Shown here piece by piece: positions 33,369 through 42,433 of a stretch of 64,000 nt of DNA. The position numbers and the translations under genes are program-made. Positions within the stretch are counted from its first letter, which is position 1. Every line of letters starts with the position of its first letter. The notes under the pieces were generated by a model. That model ran no database searches and was not told where the DNA came from. It worked only from the letters and a program-made list of their open reading frames with translations. The stretch lies in contig JAJUJQ010000007.1 in NCBI GenBank assembly GCA_029265255.1, forward strand, positions 44,734-108,733, written 5' to 3'. This DNA comes from Spirochaetota bacterium. GTDB taxonomy: Bacteria > Spirochaetota > Spirochaetia > Treponematales > Rectinemataceae.

Positions 33369-34181
33369 ATGGAACAGAAATTCCGTCTGATTGCGCTCGA
33401 CCTCGACGACACGCTTCTGCGCGACAACTTGACCATCTCCGAGCGAAACAAGGAAGCGCTGCAGCATGTGGAACGGCTGGGCATTCATGTGGTGCTGGCA
33501 TCGGGACGCAACTATTATTCCATGAAACGATACGCCGATGAGCTCTCAATTCACCGGCGCGGCGATTATCTGATCGGTTCGAACGGAGCCGAACTCATCC
33601 GAGCCAGTACCGGACAGCATGTGGAAGCGCTTACGCTGGAGCCTGCGTTCTGCCGTACCGTAGCCATGGAACTCGAAGCCGCTGGATATTTTTGGCAGCT
33701 TTACATGGATGGGCGTATCTGGTGCAATCGGATGAACGAATGGGCTGTCCTGGACCATGAATTTACCGGCATGCCGCTGGAAGTGATTCAGGATTTCGAT
33801 GCCATTTTGACGCGCGCGCAGACAAAGATTCTCGTGTGTGGCGATCCTTCCATGATTGAGCCGCTGTTTGCCTCCTTGAAGGAGCGGCTAAGCAGGGATG
33901 CTGAAATCGTGACATCCAAACCCTATTTTCTGGAAGTATTGCCTAAGGGGGCCACCAAAGGCGCTGCATTAGCCCGCCTCACCCGTCGCCTTGGCATTCC
34001 GATGAAATCAGTACTCGCTATTGGGGATGCGAGGAACGATCGCGACATGATCATGGAGGTCGGTATGGGATGCGCGCCAGCGAATGCCTCGCCAGAAATC
34101 AAGGAAGTAGCGCGATTTGTTTCGGAAAAGACCAACGAAGAGGACGCGGTTGCTGATATTCTCGAGCGACTGGTGTTTTAA
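33369..34181 (+). CDS. Cof-type HAD superfamily phosphatase
   Basis: 270 residues. HAD motif I is LIALDLDDTLL, motif II LASGRN, motif III Lys in LPKGATKGAALARL, motif IV IGDARNDRDMI. The C2 cap domain lies at about residues 85-190. This subfamily dephosphorylates sugar phosphates, FMN or PLP; the substrate cannot be told. The start is chosen at the ATG just before the HAD fold; an in-frame ATG ten codons upstream is possible but would sit in the promoter. Confidence 0.9.
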   Translation: MEQKFRLIALDLDDTLLRDNLTISERNKEALQHVERLGIHVVLASGRNYYSMKRYADELSIHRRGDYLIGSNGAELIRASTGQHVEALTLEPAFCRTVAMELEAAGYFWQLYMDGRIWCNRMNEWAVLDHEFTGMPLEVIQDFDAILTRAQTKILVCGDPSMIEPLFASLKERLSRDAEIVTSKPYFLEVLPKGATKGAALARLTRRLGIPMKSVLAIGDARNDRDMIMEVGMGCAPANASPEIKEVARFVSEKTNEEDAVADILERLVF

Positions 34182-34303
34182 AACGATTTTTCTCAATGTA
34201 GCGCATTCGAACCGAAACGGCCCGCATGATTCCAACCATGCCTTGGACCGGGAGGCGCGGCTTGTGTGGCCTAACCTCGCGCACGCGTCGTGCAGACCGC
34301 GCG

Positions 34304-35116
34304 TCATTTCAGGGCGGCGCAAAATTCGATAAGATACTGCTGCACGCCCAGGAAATACATGTTCTGCAACTCGACGCCGGCTTGCGTGATATACCGATAA
34401 TGCCAGCTTTCCCATTTATAGCCCGTTACCTGTTCCATCCCCTGCGGATATGAAAGGGAAAAGCCGAATTGCCCCGCATGCGACGCGAGCCACCTGCCCT
34501 GTGCCGTCTCTGCAAAACCGTCATTGATAGTTCCAAAATCGATTGCCGTGCCCAGCTGGTGCTGGGAATGACCCGGCAGCGCCGACACGCGCCCTGCTTC
34601 CGCCTCCCCCATCTCAGCCACGTTCTCCTCATACACTTTTTTCTGATATTCATAGGATCGATAAGCCGATGATACCACCAGCGTGATGCCCTCCCTGCGG
34701 GCAGCCTCCGACATGCGTACCAGCGCGTCGCGCACCGGCTTGCGCAGGAGCATCCCCTTCTTCGATACTACATAGGGAAAGGGTCCATCCAGAGGAGCCA
34801 AGTCTGTCGGCACAAAGTCTTTCTCCAGAGCTGTCATCTTGTCTACTCTGCGGAACAGGGCGGGATCGGCGTTCATTGCGATGCGCAGTTCTTTATACAG
34901 TGTGACAAACCCAGCTGGATTGGACGCAATGGCGGTGATCACGCGATCGCGGTCCTTCGTTTCGAGCCGTACCGCGTCTAGCGCGTCCTTGACCGGTTGG
35001 CGTATGTCCGAAGGAAGCATGGAAAGGGGGTTTTTCTGCTGAGCAGTGCAGGAAAGCGCTCCACCAGCGGCGAACATCACCAGCAACGCGAACACAAGTG
35101 AATGAGACGTATGCAT
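34304..35116 (-). CDS. VanY-type D-Ala-D-Ala carboxypeptidase, lipoprotein
   Basis: 270 residues. A signal peptide with lipobox GALSC puts Cys23 as the first residue of a lipoprotein. The M15B catalytic motifs are present: SSAYRSYEYQ, GHSQHQLGTAIDF (zinc His and Asp) and WESWHYRYI (catalytic region and third zinc His). It trims peptidoglycan stem peptides in the periplasm. The start has no Shine-Dalgarno site; TATCCT ends 7 nt before the ATG. Convergent with the HAD gene. Confidence 0.9.
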   Translation of the reverse strand: MHTSHSLVFALLVMFAAGGALSCTAQQKNPLSMLPSDIRQPVKDALDAVRLETKDRDRVITAIASNPAGFVTLYKELRIAMNADPALFRRVDKMTALEKDFVPTDLAPLDGPFPYVVSKKGMLLRKPVRDALVRMSEAARREGITLVVSSAYRSYEYQKKVYEENVAEMGEAEAGRVSALPGHSQHQLGTAIDFGTINDGFAETAQGRWLASHAGQFGFSLSYPQGMEQVTGYKWESWHYRYITQAGVELQNMYFLGVQQYLIEFCAALK

Positions 35117-35123
35117 AAGCTGC

Positions 35124-35152
35124 AGGATAGCACCATCGTCCGTTTCTTTGAA
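35124..35152 (-). promoter_or_regulatory. Predicted leaderless promoter of the VanY-type gene
   Basis: On the - strand: TTCAAA (4 of 6), 17-nt spacer, TATCCT (4 of 6), 7 nt to the ATG at 35116. It fills most of the 46-base gap to the next divergent gene. Confidence 0.5.
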
Positions 35153-35162
35153 TGGAGGGGAA

Positions 35163-35930
35163 ATGACACCACAACAGTTCGACTGCATAACCCGGATATG
35201 CCGCTCGATGCGGACCTACGCAGATTCCCTCATGATCCACGCGGAGTGGCTTTGCGAATCACAGATGGCGCTCCGGCGCGATCGCGGTTACGGGGAAGAC
35301 CCTGTCGAGACGCCGGTAGTCTACAATTTGTCACTGGATGAAATTGCCATCACTGACAAGCCTTTATTCATTCTAGCGGCGGACAATCCTGGGATTCAGG
35401 AACAGAAGGCGCATCAGCGCCGTTATCTCGTAGGTCAGTCAGGGAAGCTCGCGGACTCCTGGTTCCGCGTACACCTTAACGCTGATTTCCGCGAGGCAAC
35501 CCTTATTATCAACAAAACTCCCATCCATACACCAAAAACGGCTGAGTTGCGCCTGCTTCCCCGCTACGCGGGCCCTCACGCCGCAGCGCTCAAAGCCCTT
35601 ATCGAGGAAAGCCAAAGGGTTATGGCGAGATATGCCTGCTCGATGCTGGAATGCCTCGAAATACCGCTCTGGATCTCGGGGCTCGGCGAGCTCGGGCCGC
35701 GCGGAATTTTCAGGCCGTACGCGGAAGAACTCATGAAATGGGCTGAGCATGCGCCAAAACCGCTGCGCGATAGAATATGGCTGTTCCGGCATTTTTCAAT
35801 GAATCAGTTCGCTATTGAATACCGGCAGTACTCGCAGACGCACATAGCCGCAGAGGAGTCGCCCGCGGCGGTTCTTGCAAACCTCGAAGCGATCGGTTGC
35901 GCCAACCGCAGGCGCATTCTCGGATTCTAA
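35163..35930 (+). CDS. Uracil-DNA glycosylase-like protein
   Basis: 255 residues; not a member I can name. The order of motifs matches the UDG superfamily: LAADNPG (residues 71-77, like GExPG of family 4), a GQSGK stretch (91-95, like the GxxG that follows), then LIINKTPIHTP (114-124, like the N-x-P motif), then a hydrophobic strand ending SGLGELG, and a His-Phe-Ser near the end where UDGs have H-P-S. The family 4 iron-sulphur Cys are not evident. Function in base-excision repair is possible but unproven. The start has GGAGGGG 2 bases before the ATG; the earlier in-frame ATG lies inside that site. Confidence 0.6.
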   Translation: MTPQQFDCITRICRSMRTYADSLMIHAEWLCESQMALRRDRGYGEDPVETPVVYNLSLDEIAITDKPLFILAADNPGIQEQKAHQRRYLVGQSGKLADSWFRVHLNADFREATLIINKTPIHTPKTAELRLLPRYAGPHAAALKALIEESQRVMARYACSMLECLEIPLWISGLGELGPRGIFRPYAEELMKWAEHAPKPLRDRIWLFRHFSMNQFAIEYRQYSQTHIAAEESPAAVLANLEAIGCANRRRILGF

Positions 35931-35970
35931 GCCTAGATCCCGGAAAGCCACTCAGCGAGCCGCCTCAGGA

Positions 35971-36762
35971 TCAGCTCGGCACCTTGCCTCTATGCTTGAT
36001 GCGCAGGTACACCTGTTTTCCAGGCACCATGGGGTTGGTTCGCTCGTCTATTTCGAACAGGTTGCTTGCCTTGATCAGCTCACCCAATTTTCGGAACCCG
36101 TAGTTGCGCGGGTCGAACTCAGGCAACCGATTCGCGATATAGGTACCAACTTCGCCAAGATAGGCCCAGCCGAACTCATCCGCCGCTTCCTCCACCGCGC
36201 TCAGCAGGAGCGCCTTGAGTTTTCGATCGTTTTTAATATCGGCTGGCTGCGGCGCATGACGAGCGCCCCCTTCCCGCTCGGGATGCGCGTCACGCTCATC
36301 CTCCGATTCGGTGACGGTCTCGGTAAGAATTTCGGTGTAAATGAATTTATCGCACGCGGCGACAAACGGTTTGGGTGTTTTGCGCTGGCCGAAGCCGAGC
36401 ACCAGCTTGCCATCCTCGCGCAGGCGGGCAGCAAGTCGAGTAAAATCGGAATCGCTCGATACAATGCAGAAGCCATCAAGGTTTTCGGTATAGAGCAGGT
36501 CCATCGCATCGATGATCATGGCACTGTCGGTCGAATTCTTGCCAGTGGTGTAGGAAAACTGCTGCACGGGCTGGATGGCGTACTCAAGCAGGCGTTCCTT
36601 CCAGCCGCGGAGGTTGGGGTTTGTCCAGTCACCATAGATGCGCTTGACACTAGCGATACCGTACTTCGCTATTTCGGCCAAAAGCCCTTCGATGATGGAG
36701 GGCTGGGTATTGTCAGCGTCGATAAGGACGGCAAGTTTGAGTTGTGACTCGGATTTCATCAT
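35971..36762 (-). CDS. NYN-domain nuclease with OST-HTH/LOTUS domain
   Basis: 263 residues. The N-terminal PIN-like NYN domain has the acidic residues in AVLIDADN, NSTDSAMIIDAMD and VSSDSDFTRLA. A charged linker (about 150-180) leads to a C-terminal winged-helix OST-HTH domain (about 180-255). Members of this family act on RNA. Two adjacent ATGs follow GGAG. It sits 27 bases after the glycerate kinase gene and is probably its operon partner, without an obvious functional link. Confidence 0.88.
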   Translation of the reverse strand: MMKSESQLKLAVLIDADNTQPSIIEGLLAEIAKYGIASVKRIYGDWTNPNLRGWKERLLEYAIQPVQQFSYTTGKNSTDSAMIIDAMDLLYTENLDGFCIVSSDSDFTRLAARLREDGKLVLGFGQRKTPKPFVAACDKFIYTEILTETVTESEDERDAHPEREGGARHAPQPADIKNDRKLKALLLSAVEEAADEFGWAYLGEVGTYIANRLPEFDPRNYGFRKLGELIKASNLFEIDERTNPMVPGKQVYLRIKHRGKVPS

Positions 36763-36789
36763 ACTTCTCCTAATACTGCCCTGTCTCGC

Positions 36790-38199
36790 TCAGTGAACGA
36801 GAAGGACCTGAATATCGCAGACGTTGGTTCCGGTCGGCCCAGTGCGAAAAAGGCCTCCCGTCGCATCGAAAAACGCGTAGGAATTGTTGTCTGCCAGATA
36901 CTGCGCCGGCTCCAAACAAGATTCTTTCGCCGCTCGCAGCACCGACGTGTCCGCGAAGGCGCCGGCTGCATCGGTCGGCCCGTCGTTGCCATCGGTTCCT
37001 GCTGAAAGAAAGCAGATTCGATCTGCCTGCGCGGAGAGTTCCGCAGGAAATTTCTGCAACGCTTCGATGAAGGAAAGAGCCATTTCCTGATTTCTGCCGC
37101 CTTTGCCGCGCCCCCGCACCGTCACGGTTGTCTCGCCACCCGCGATGATACATGCAGGCGGTGACACCGGAAGACCATGGCGCACTATGTCCTTTGCTGA
37201 ACCCGAAAATACCCGCGCGATCTCGCGCGCTTCTCCTGTCAGCTGCGTTCCTAGCACAAGGGTATGATACCCCAATTCTCGCGCCTTTTTCTCGGCTTCA
37301 CGGATCGCGTGATAATTCGTTCCAACCAGCACGGTCGCAAGCGAATCGAATATCGGATCGCCTGGTTTCGGTGTATCCGGAATCAGGCCGGCAAGGCCAT
37401 CCTTCACTCGTTTCGCGACGGATTGCGGGATAGCATCCTCCAGGTGGTAGCGCCGCAGGATATCGGCGACATCGGCCCAGGTACTGCGATCCGGAACGGT
37501 TGGGCCGGAGGCAATCACATCGAGATCGTCGTCCATTACATCCGACAGGACAAGCGCCAGACCTTCTGCCGGAAACAACGTACGCGCAAACAATCCACCC
37601 TTGAATGACGACAGATGTTTCCGCACAGTATTCAGTTCGTGAATAGAGGCTCCACAGGCGAGCAGAAGCCGCGTCACAGCGGACTTGTCCTCAGCGGACA
37701 CGCCTTCAGCCGGGCAGCTCACAAGCGCGCTCCCTCCCCCGGAAATCAGCACAATTGCCAGTACGCTGCTGCCGCGCGTATGCCAATCCGATGCCCGCTG
37801 CGCCAACAACTGCAATTCCTTCCCTGCGGCTATCGAACGGTGATCGGGTACCGGATGCCCCGCTTCCATAACCCGAATCGCGTGTGCAGCGAGGAGCGCT
37901 CTCACCACGGGATCAACACTTGCCGCCTGCCCCTCTGTTGCCTTCGTCACTACCAGGCCTTCCGAAATCCTTTCTTTAAGTAGCGATATCAGGTGTGCTG
38001 CCATTGGAACCGATGCCTTGCCAAATGCGGCCAACACAACCCGCTCGTAGCGATCCAAATCGTACAGCCGGCAATGCTGACCATCATCGGCTTTCAGAAT
38101 CTTTCCGTCGTATGAAAGGACCCATGAAAGCAGGCGGTCCGGAACGACTCGATCGACCGCCGCTCTGAATATCGTTTCCGCATCGGCGCGCAAATCCAT
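36790..38199 (-). CDS. Glycerate 2-kinase (MOFRL family)
   Basis: 469 residues. The N-terminal DUF4147 domain has AFGKAS, AGHPVPD, LISGGGSALV and NTVRKHLSSFKGG; the C-terminal MOFRL domain has GRGKGGRNQEMALSF and SAGTDGNDGPTDAAGA. It phosphorylates D-glycerate to 2-phosphoglycerate. The ATG at 38199 follows GGAGGT at 7 nt. The Asp/Gly motifs are intact, so it should be active. Confidence 0.92.
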   Translation of the reverse strand: MDLRADAETIFRAAVDRVVPDRLLSWVLSYDGKILKADDGQHCRLYDLDRYERVVLAAFGKASVPMAAHLISLLKERISEGLVVTKATEGQAASVDPVVRALLAAHAIRVMEAGHPVPDHRSIAAGKELQLLAQRASDWHTRGSSVLAIVLISGGGSALVSCPAEGVSAEDKSAVTRLLLACGASIHELNTVRKHLSSFKGGLFARTLFPAEGLALVLSDVMDDDLDVIASGPTVPDRSTWADVADILRRYHLEDAIPQSVAKRVKDGLAGLIPDTPKPGDPIFDSLATVLVGTNYHAIREAEKKARELGYHTLVLGTQLTGEAREIARVFSGSAKDIVRHGLPVSPPACIIAGGETTVTVRGRGKGGRNQEMALSFIEALQKFPAELSAQADRICFLSAGTDGNDGPTDAAGAFADTSVLRAAKESCLEPAQYLADNNSYAFFDATGGLFRTGPTGTNVCDIQVLLVH

Positions 38200-38372
38200 G
38201 ACATACACCTCCAGGGCTTTTGATCGCGTCCACGCGCAGCGTGGCATTGTATGCCGCTTGGATACTGCGCGGCATATCGATCAGTCCACCGCCAAAAGAC
38301 TATCGCACGGACCCGCTGCAGGCAAGACAAGAACCGCGCAAGCGCGCTCAACCGCGATTCACCAATCCTCGC

Positions 38373-39479
38373 TCATGGCATATGCCTGATTTCGAGCCGC
38401 ACCGGCAAATGGTCCGAAAAACCTTCTCTCCCATTCCATTCACGCGGAAGTCCGGCCGCGTCTAAAAGCTTGGCGTCCGTCGCAACCGCGAACCCGCCAT
38501 ATTCCAGCCCCTTCGCATCTGCCAGCGCGCTATTCAAAAAGAACCCATCAAATTGCTCGCCCTTCTTCTGATAGGCGATACTGAATCCTCCCGGAAGCTC
38601 GCTCCATGGGCTGAACAGCATCACCCGTGTCATGCTGCTATTACCAGCCTGGCCATCAGATCCAACCGCATCCGCGGCAGCCTGGAAGCTGTCGAGAACA
38701 AAGAGCGACTCTCCCTCCGCAGCGCTTGGCGGCGACACAATGCCTGCCGGCATGAAGGCAGTCGGATAGGCTCTCTCGTTCCGCAGATACTCATCAGGTG
38801 ATTCGTTGAAATCGCCGCACACCACGACCGGCAATTCAGGCCGCTCCACCGCCAACTGTCGTACGCGTCTCGCAATCAGAGCAGCGGCGGCTCTCCGCGC
38901 AGGCTCGGTTGCCTCAGCCCCTTCCTTTTTCGATTTCCAGTGACAGACAAGAAGACATACGCGATCCGCGTCGTTTTTTTGCCCCGTTTCGATCTCGACC
39001 TCGAGAATATCCCGCATAGGTCCGAATCCCCATGCGTCCATGACGGAATGGGTGTGGACAGCGACAATGGGCAGCCTCGACAACACAGCGCAATGGATTT
39101 CGCTCGCCTCTGGCCCTCCGATTGCCCAATATCGATATCCATCTCTATTGAACCTGCCTGCGAGATCCGCCAGCACGCGCTCATTCTCGATCTCCTGGAG
39201 GCAGAGAATATCGGCTCCTCTCGTTCCGCTCCCCACGGTCGCGGCACGGACCGCCATCACCGTATTGTCCAGACGGCGCGCATACAGCTCGGTATTCCAT
39301 GTTCCTTTTGAAGGCCGGAACTCGGGATACTCTTTCCCGCTTTCTTCTGCGTCGAAAAGATTGTGGACATTGTAAGAGACGATTACCACCTCACGGGAAA
39401 GCCCCGGAGTACCCAGAGAGCATCTGCAGCCGACGCAGAGGATCGCCACAGACAACAGCACCAGAAAAGCCGAACGCAT
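38373..39479 (-). CDS. Endonuclease/exonuclease/phosphatase family lipoprotein
   Basis: 368 residues. The N-terminus is a short signal peptide with Cys at position 18 in a lipobox-like context (LCVGC), so it is likely a secreted lipoprotein. EEP fold motifs: VSYNVHNLFD, CLQEIENE, VCGDFNESPDE and the terminal SDHLPV. Substrate (DNA, RNA or phospholipid/phosphoester) is unknown. GAGGGAG precedes the start. Confidence 0.85.
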   Translation of the reverse strand: MRSAFLVLLSVAILCVGCRCSLGTPGLSREVVIVSYNVHNLFDAEESGKEYPEFRPSKGTWNTELYARRLDNTVMAVRAATVGSGTRGADILCLQEIENERVLADLAGRFNRDGYRYWAIGGPEASEIHCAVLSRLPIVAVHTHSVMDAWGFGPMRDILEVEIETGQKNDADRVCLLVCHWKSKKEGAEATEPARRAAAALIARRVRQLAVERPELPVVVCGDFNESPDEYLRNERAYPTAFMPAGIVSPPSAAEGESLFVLDSFQAAADAVGSDGQAGNSSMTRVMLFSPWSELPGGFSIAYQKKGEQFDGFFLNSALADAKGLEYGGFAVATDAKLLDAAGLPREWNGREGFSDHLPVRLEIRHMP

Positions 39480-39525
39480 ACATTCTCCCTCACAGGAGAG
39501 AACGCGTCCGGTACAGCCTATTGCT

Positions 39526-40122
39526 TCAGCCCAGCTCGTTTTTCGAGGTTACAACCTTCCCGATAAGCCCATAGGCGACCGCCTCGGCAGCGTTCATCCA
39601 GAAATCACGGTCGGTATCTTTGGTGATTTTCTCGAGCGGCTGACCGGTCGCTTCCGCGATAATCTCGTTGATGCGTTCCCTAGTCTTTTCCAGTTCGCGG
39701 GCGTGGATCTCGATTTCGGTCGCGACGCCATTCATGCCCGAAAGCGGCTGATGGATCAAATAGGACGAATTGGGAAGGCCAAAGCGCCGTTCCTTCGGTA
39801 CCGCCAACAGAATAAGCGCGGCAGCTGACGCGACCAGCCCAATCCCGACGATGCGCACCGGCGCGTTGATGAAACGGATCACATCGAAAATGGAAAACCC
39901 GGCATACACATCACCGCCAGGAGAATCGATGAGCAGGGTAATCGGCTCGTCCGACATGCTGTCGAGCAGAAGCAGCTGGCGCACCACTTTTTCCGACAGA
40001 TCCTTTTCGACTTCTCCCACAAGCAGCACAGTGCGCGTCTTCAGAAAGCGCTCGCTCAGCGGCTCATCGTTCTTGCGTGATTCGGTTTCGGTCGGCTGCG
40101 ATTCGTTCAGTCTGATGCTCAT
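39526..40122 (-). CDS. clpP: ATP-dependent Clp protease proteolytic subunit
   Basis: 198 residues. The catalytic triad is Ser99 (GLVASAAA), His124 (LIHQPLSG) and Asp173 (TDRDFW). SPGGDVYAGFSIFD is the typical oxyanion-side motif. The serine context is LVAS-AAA rather than the usual QAAS-MGA, so this may be a second or variant ClpP. It stands alone: no tig or clpX is adjacent. GGAG lies 10 nt before the ATG. Confidence 0.92.
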   Translation of the reverse strand: MSIRLNESQPTETESRKNDEPLSERFLKTRTVLLVGEVEKDLSEKVVRQLLLLDSMSDEPITLLIDSPGGDVYAGFSIFDVIRFINAPVRIVGIGLVASAAALILLAVPKERRFGLPNSSYLIHQPLSGMNGVATEIEIHARELEKTRERINEIIAEATGQPLEKITKDTDRDFWMNAAEAVAYGLIGKVVTSKNELG

Positions 40123-40241
40123 GTCGCAAAAGCTCCTTCATATCCTAAATAGAAAAAATTTCAGCACCTTGTCGATGTCAGACTGAATAGTATCGATTTC
40201 CCCGCGATGCGACAACCTGCGCAAGCCCTGTGGATGCCGCT

Positions 40242-40689
40242 TCAACGAACTTTTAGCCACGGTATTTTCGAGGACCGAAATATGCCTCGATAGTCTGACG
40301 AATACAAACCGGCATCTTTCAGCTGCTGAATCAATGCGTGATAGCGCTGTTCAGCCACCTCCTTGGCCTTCACTTTTGCTGGATACGCAAGTTCGACGAG
40401 ATACGAGTCGGTCGGAGGGAAACACCAGACGAAGAAGCCTCACTCCACAAGCCCGTCTATCCCATTCGGCTTCTGCGCCTGAGGATGCCTTATTTCGACA
40501 TCAGCACTATACATGGTCGCGACACTCGGAATTTCTATGTTGCAAGCTGCCATGACCGCAGGCTGGATCTGTTTCCAGATCGCTGGATATTTCGCGTTGA
40601 TGAAATCCCAGAGCTTCGCGGGTGTCCACGCTGAGAGCCTAATGTCGAATTCATTCTAAGGAAGCTTGATATCCCATGATCCGCTTCAT
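40242..40689 (-). pseudogene. Decayed gene of unknown function
   Basis: A strong AAAGGAGG site precedes ATG 40689, but the frame ends after 12 codons (TGA). One base out, a coherent frame continues (LSAWTPAKLWDFINAKYP, then EIPSVATMYSADVE) to an in-frame TGA at 40440-40442, after which the same frame runs on as GFFVWCFPPTDSYLVELAYP to a stop at 40242. The pieces read as one protein of about 145 residues with one frameshift and one nonsense codon (probably from Trp TGG). Family not recognised. Confidence 0.6.
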
Positions 40690-40776
40690 GATCAGCCTCC
40701 TTTAATATGCGTTTACATGATTGCGCGCACATGGAAAAACAGACACGCGTTTCAAGCGCCCAACGCATGCCTGAGG

Positions 40777-40806
40777 TTGTCAGAATGTTTATTATATATT
40801 AAACTT
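40777..40806 (+). promoter_or_regulatory. AT-rich promoter region before the TlpA-like gene
   Basis: TTGTCA, 18-nt spacer region, then TAAACT-like sequence inside a 60-base stretch that is far more AT-rich than its surroundings (runs of TATAT). The exact -10 is uncertain. Confidence 0.4.
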
Positions 40807-40847
40807 TATATGTATTCATATGGATACTAGTAAATGAAGGAGCCCTT

Positions 40848-41441
40848 ATGCGAGCGATACATGTTCAAAAGTTTATGGGTCGCGCCGCCCTGTCTTTCTC
40901 GTCCTTGTTCGCCCTGATCGCGCTGATCCTGGTAGCGGAACCCAGGCAGGTCAGTGCGGCCGAAAGCCGCCCCTGGTATGCCCCCCGGCTCGAAGCGCTG
41001 GGGTTCTATGTCTTCGACAAGCCTTTTTCGCAGCCAAATTTTACGGTCACTTCACTGTCCGGAGGCCTTGTACCTCGAACATCGACCAAAGGGACCATTA
41101 CCCTTCTCAATTTCTGGGCCACCTGGTGTCCTCCCTGCAAGCAGGAAATACCCACGATTCAAAGGCTCCACGAAGCGATGAAGGGTGAAAAATTCCAGAT
41201 CATGGCCATTTCGGTCGGTGAACCGCTCACGACCGTCAAGCCATTTGTCGAACAGAACAAGATCACGTTTCCTGTTTATCTGGATCCGAAAAATCAGCTT
41301 TCCGCGACATATGCTTCGCGCGGCATCCCCACCACCTATATTCTCGATAAGAATGGCGATTTCATCGCTGGCATCATAGGGTCTTTCGAATATGACAACC
41401 CCGAATTCATGAAAGTCATAAAGGAGCTCGCCAAGAAATGA
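40848..41441 (+). CDS. TlpA/ResA-type thiol-disulfide oxidoreductase
   Basis: 197 residues. The signal peptide ends around residue 38, so the protein is periplasmic. The thioredoxin fold has the active site WATWCPPC (Cys94, Cys97) and the cis-Pro in GIPTTYILD. It would reduce disulfides with electrons passed by the CcdA protein encoded next; the genes overlap (ATGA). GGAG precedes the start. Confidence 0.93.
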   Translation: MRAIHVQKFMGRAALSFSSLFALIALILVAEPRQVSAAESRPWYAPRLEALGFYVFDKPFSQPNFTVTSLSGGLVPRTSTKGTITLLNFWATWCPPCKQEIPTIQRLHEAMKGEKFQIMAISVGEPLTTVKPFVEQNKITFPVYLDPKNQLSATYASRGIPTTYILDKNGDFIAGIIGSFEYDNPEFMKVIKELAKK

Positions 41442-42433
41442 ACCGGCCTGATCTCATCGCGTCATTTGCAGCGGGGCTTGTATCTTTCATTTCACCCTGC
41501 GTACTCCCTCTGCTGCCCGCGTACCTGTCGATGCTTTCGGGCCTGGCAGTTAAGGAATTTGCCGGCTCCGAACACCGCCTGCGCATGCTGCGCGCCAGTC
41601 TCGCGTTTTCCGCAGGTTTCACGATCACCTTTACCTTGCTCGGCATTCTCTTTTCAGGGGGCATGGCCTTTGCGGGCGCGAGTTTTTCACGTACCTTCGG
41701 CCGGATCGCCGGCGTCATCGTCATGCTGCTCGGGCTCAATATCATTTTTGATGTGATAGGCTTTCTCAACAGCGATGTAAGACTCATTCAGAAATTGACG
41801 GGCCGCCGGGATGAACCCGGCAGAGGCGCATGGCTACAACGTGGATCGATGCTCAATGCATTCCTGATGGGGCTGGCGTTCGCTGCCGGCTGGTCTCCTT
41901 GCATCGGTCCGATCCTCGCGTCGGTTCTGCTCATGGCAGCCAGAAACGCGGACGCAGGACATGCGGCGGTCCTTCTCGCGGCCTATTCCGCGGGGTTTGC
42001 CGTCCCATTCATTCTGAGTGCGCTATTCTTCGCCCGTCTTGCGCCGCTGCTCGCATTTCTCAAAAAACATGGCAATTCGGTGCGGGTCATATCAGGCATT
42101 TTCTTGCTTCTGTTTGGGCTGGTAATGTTTCTGGGCTCTGTCTCCATGATCTCGGCGCGAGCGGCACAGGCAGGCGGGATTCTTCTCAATTTCAGAGAAA
42201 CATCTCCCATGGCTGCCCGAGTGACAGGAGCTGTGTTCTGGCTTCTTCTCAGCCTTCCTTCCCTCCGCGCCTTGCATCGATGGCGAACCGAGCATAGTTC
42301 AGACCGCGCGTGGCGTGGAGCAATTCCCGCGCTCGCGACCGGCATAAGCCTGACACTCGCGCTCCTGGAAATGACCGGTCTTTTCAGTATCGTTCAAGCC
42401 CTGGGCACTTGGCTCACATTCAGCGGCATTTAA
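41438..42433 (+). CDS. ccdA: CcdA-type transmembrane thiol transporter with extended C-terminus
   Basis: 331 residues. Redox cysteines are in SFISPCVLPLLPAYLS and AAGWSPCIGPILAS, the DsbD/CcdA hallmark. It carries reducing power from cytoplasmic thioredoxin to periplasmic TlpA-like partners. Usual CcdA has about 230-250 residues and six helices; here a further 80-90 residues give one or two extra membrane segments. The start overlaps the TlpA gene stop; the 3' end overlaps the convergent gate-domain gene by 4 bases. Confidence 0.92.
   Translation: MNRPDLIASFAAGLVSFISPCVLPLLPAYLSMLSGLAVKEFAGSEHRLRMLRASLAFSAGFTITFTLLGILFSGGMAFAGASFSRTFGRIAGVIVMLLGLNIIFDVIGFLNSDVRLIQKLTGRRDEPGRGAWLQRGSMLNAFLMGLAFAAGWSPCIGPILASVLLMAARNADAGHAAVLLAAYSAGFAVPFILSALFFARLAPLLAFLKKHGNSVRVISGIFLLLFGLVMFLGSVSMISARAAQAGGILLNFRETSPMAARVTGAVFWLLLSLPSLRALHRWRTEHSSDRAWRGAIPALATGISLTLALLEMTGLFSIVQALGTWLTFSGI

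Noticed and set aside
40440..40442. In-frame TGA as a selenocysteine codon
   Set aside because: No convincing hairpin follows, the upstream part of the same gene is also frameshifted, and the position is more easily explained as a mutated Trp codon.
40338..40634. Open frames on the + strand opposite the decayed gene
   Set aside because: No ribosome-binding site; the coherent protein-like frame with a strong AAAGGAGG lies on the other strand.
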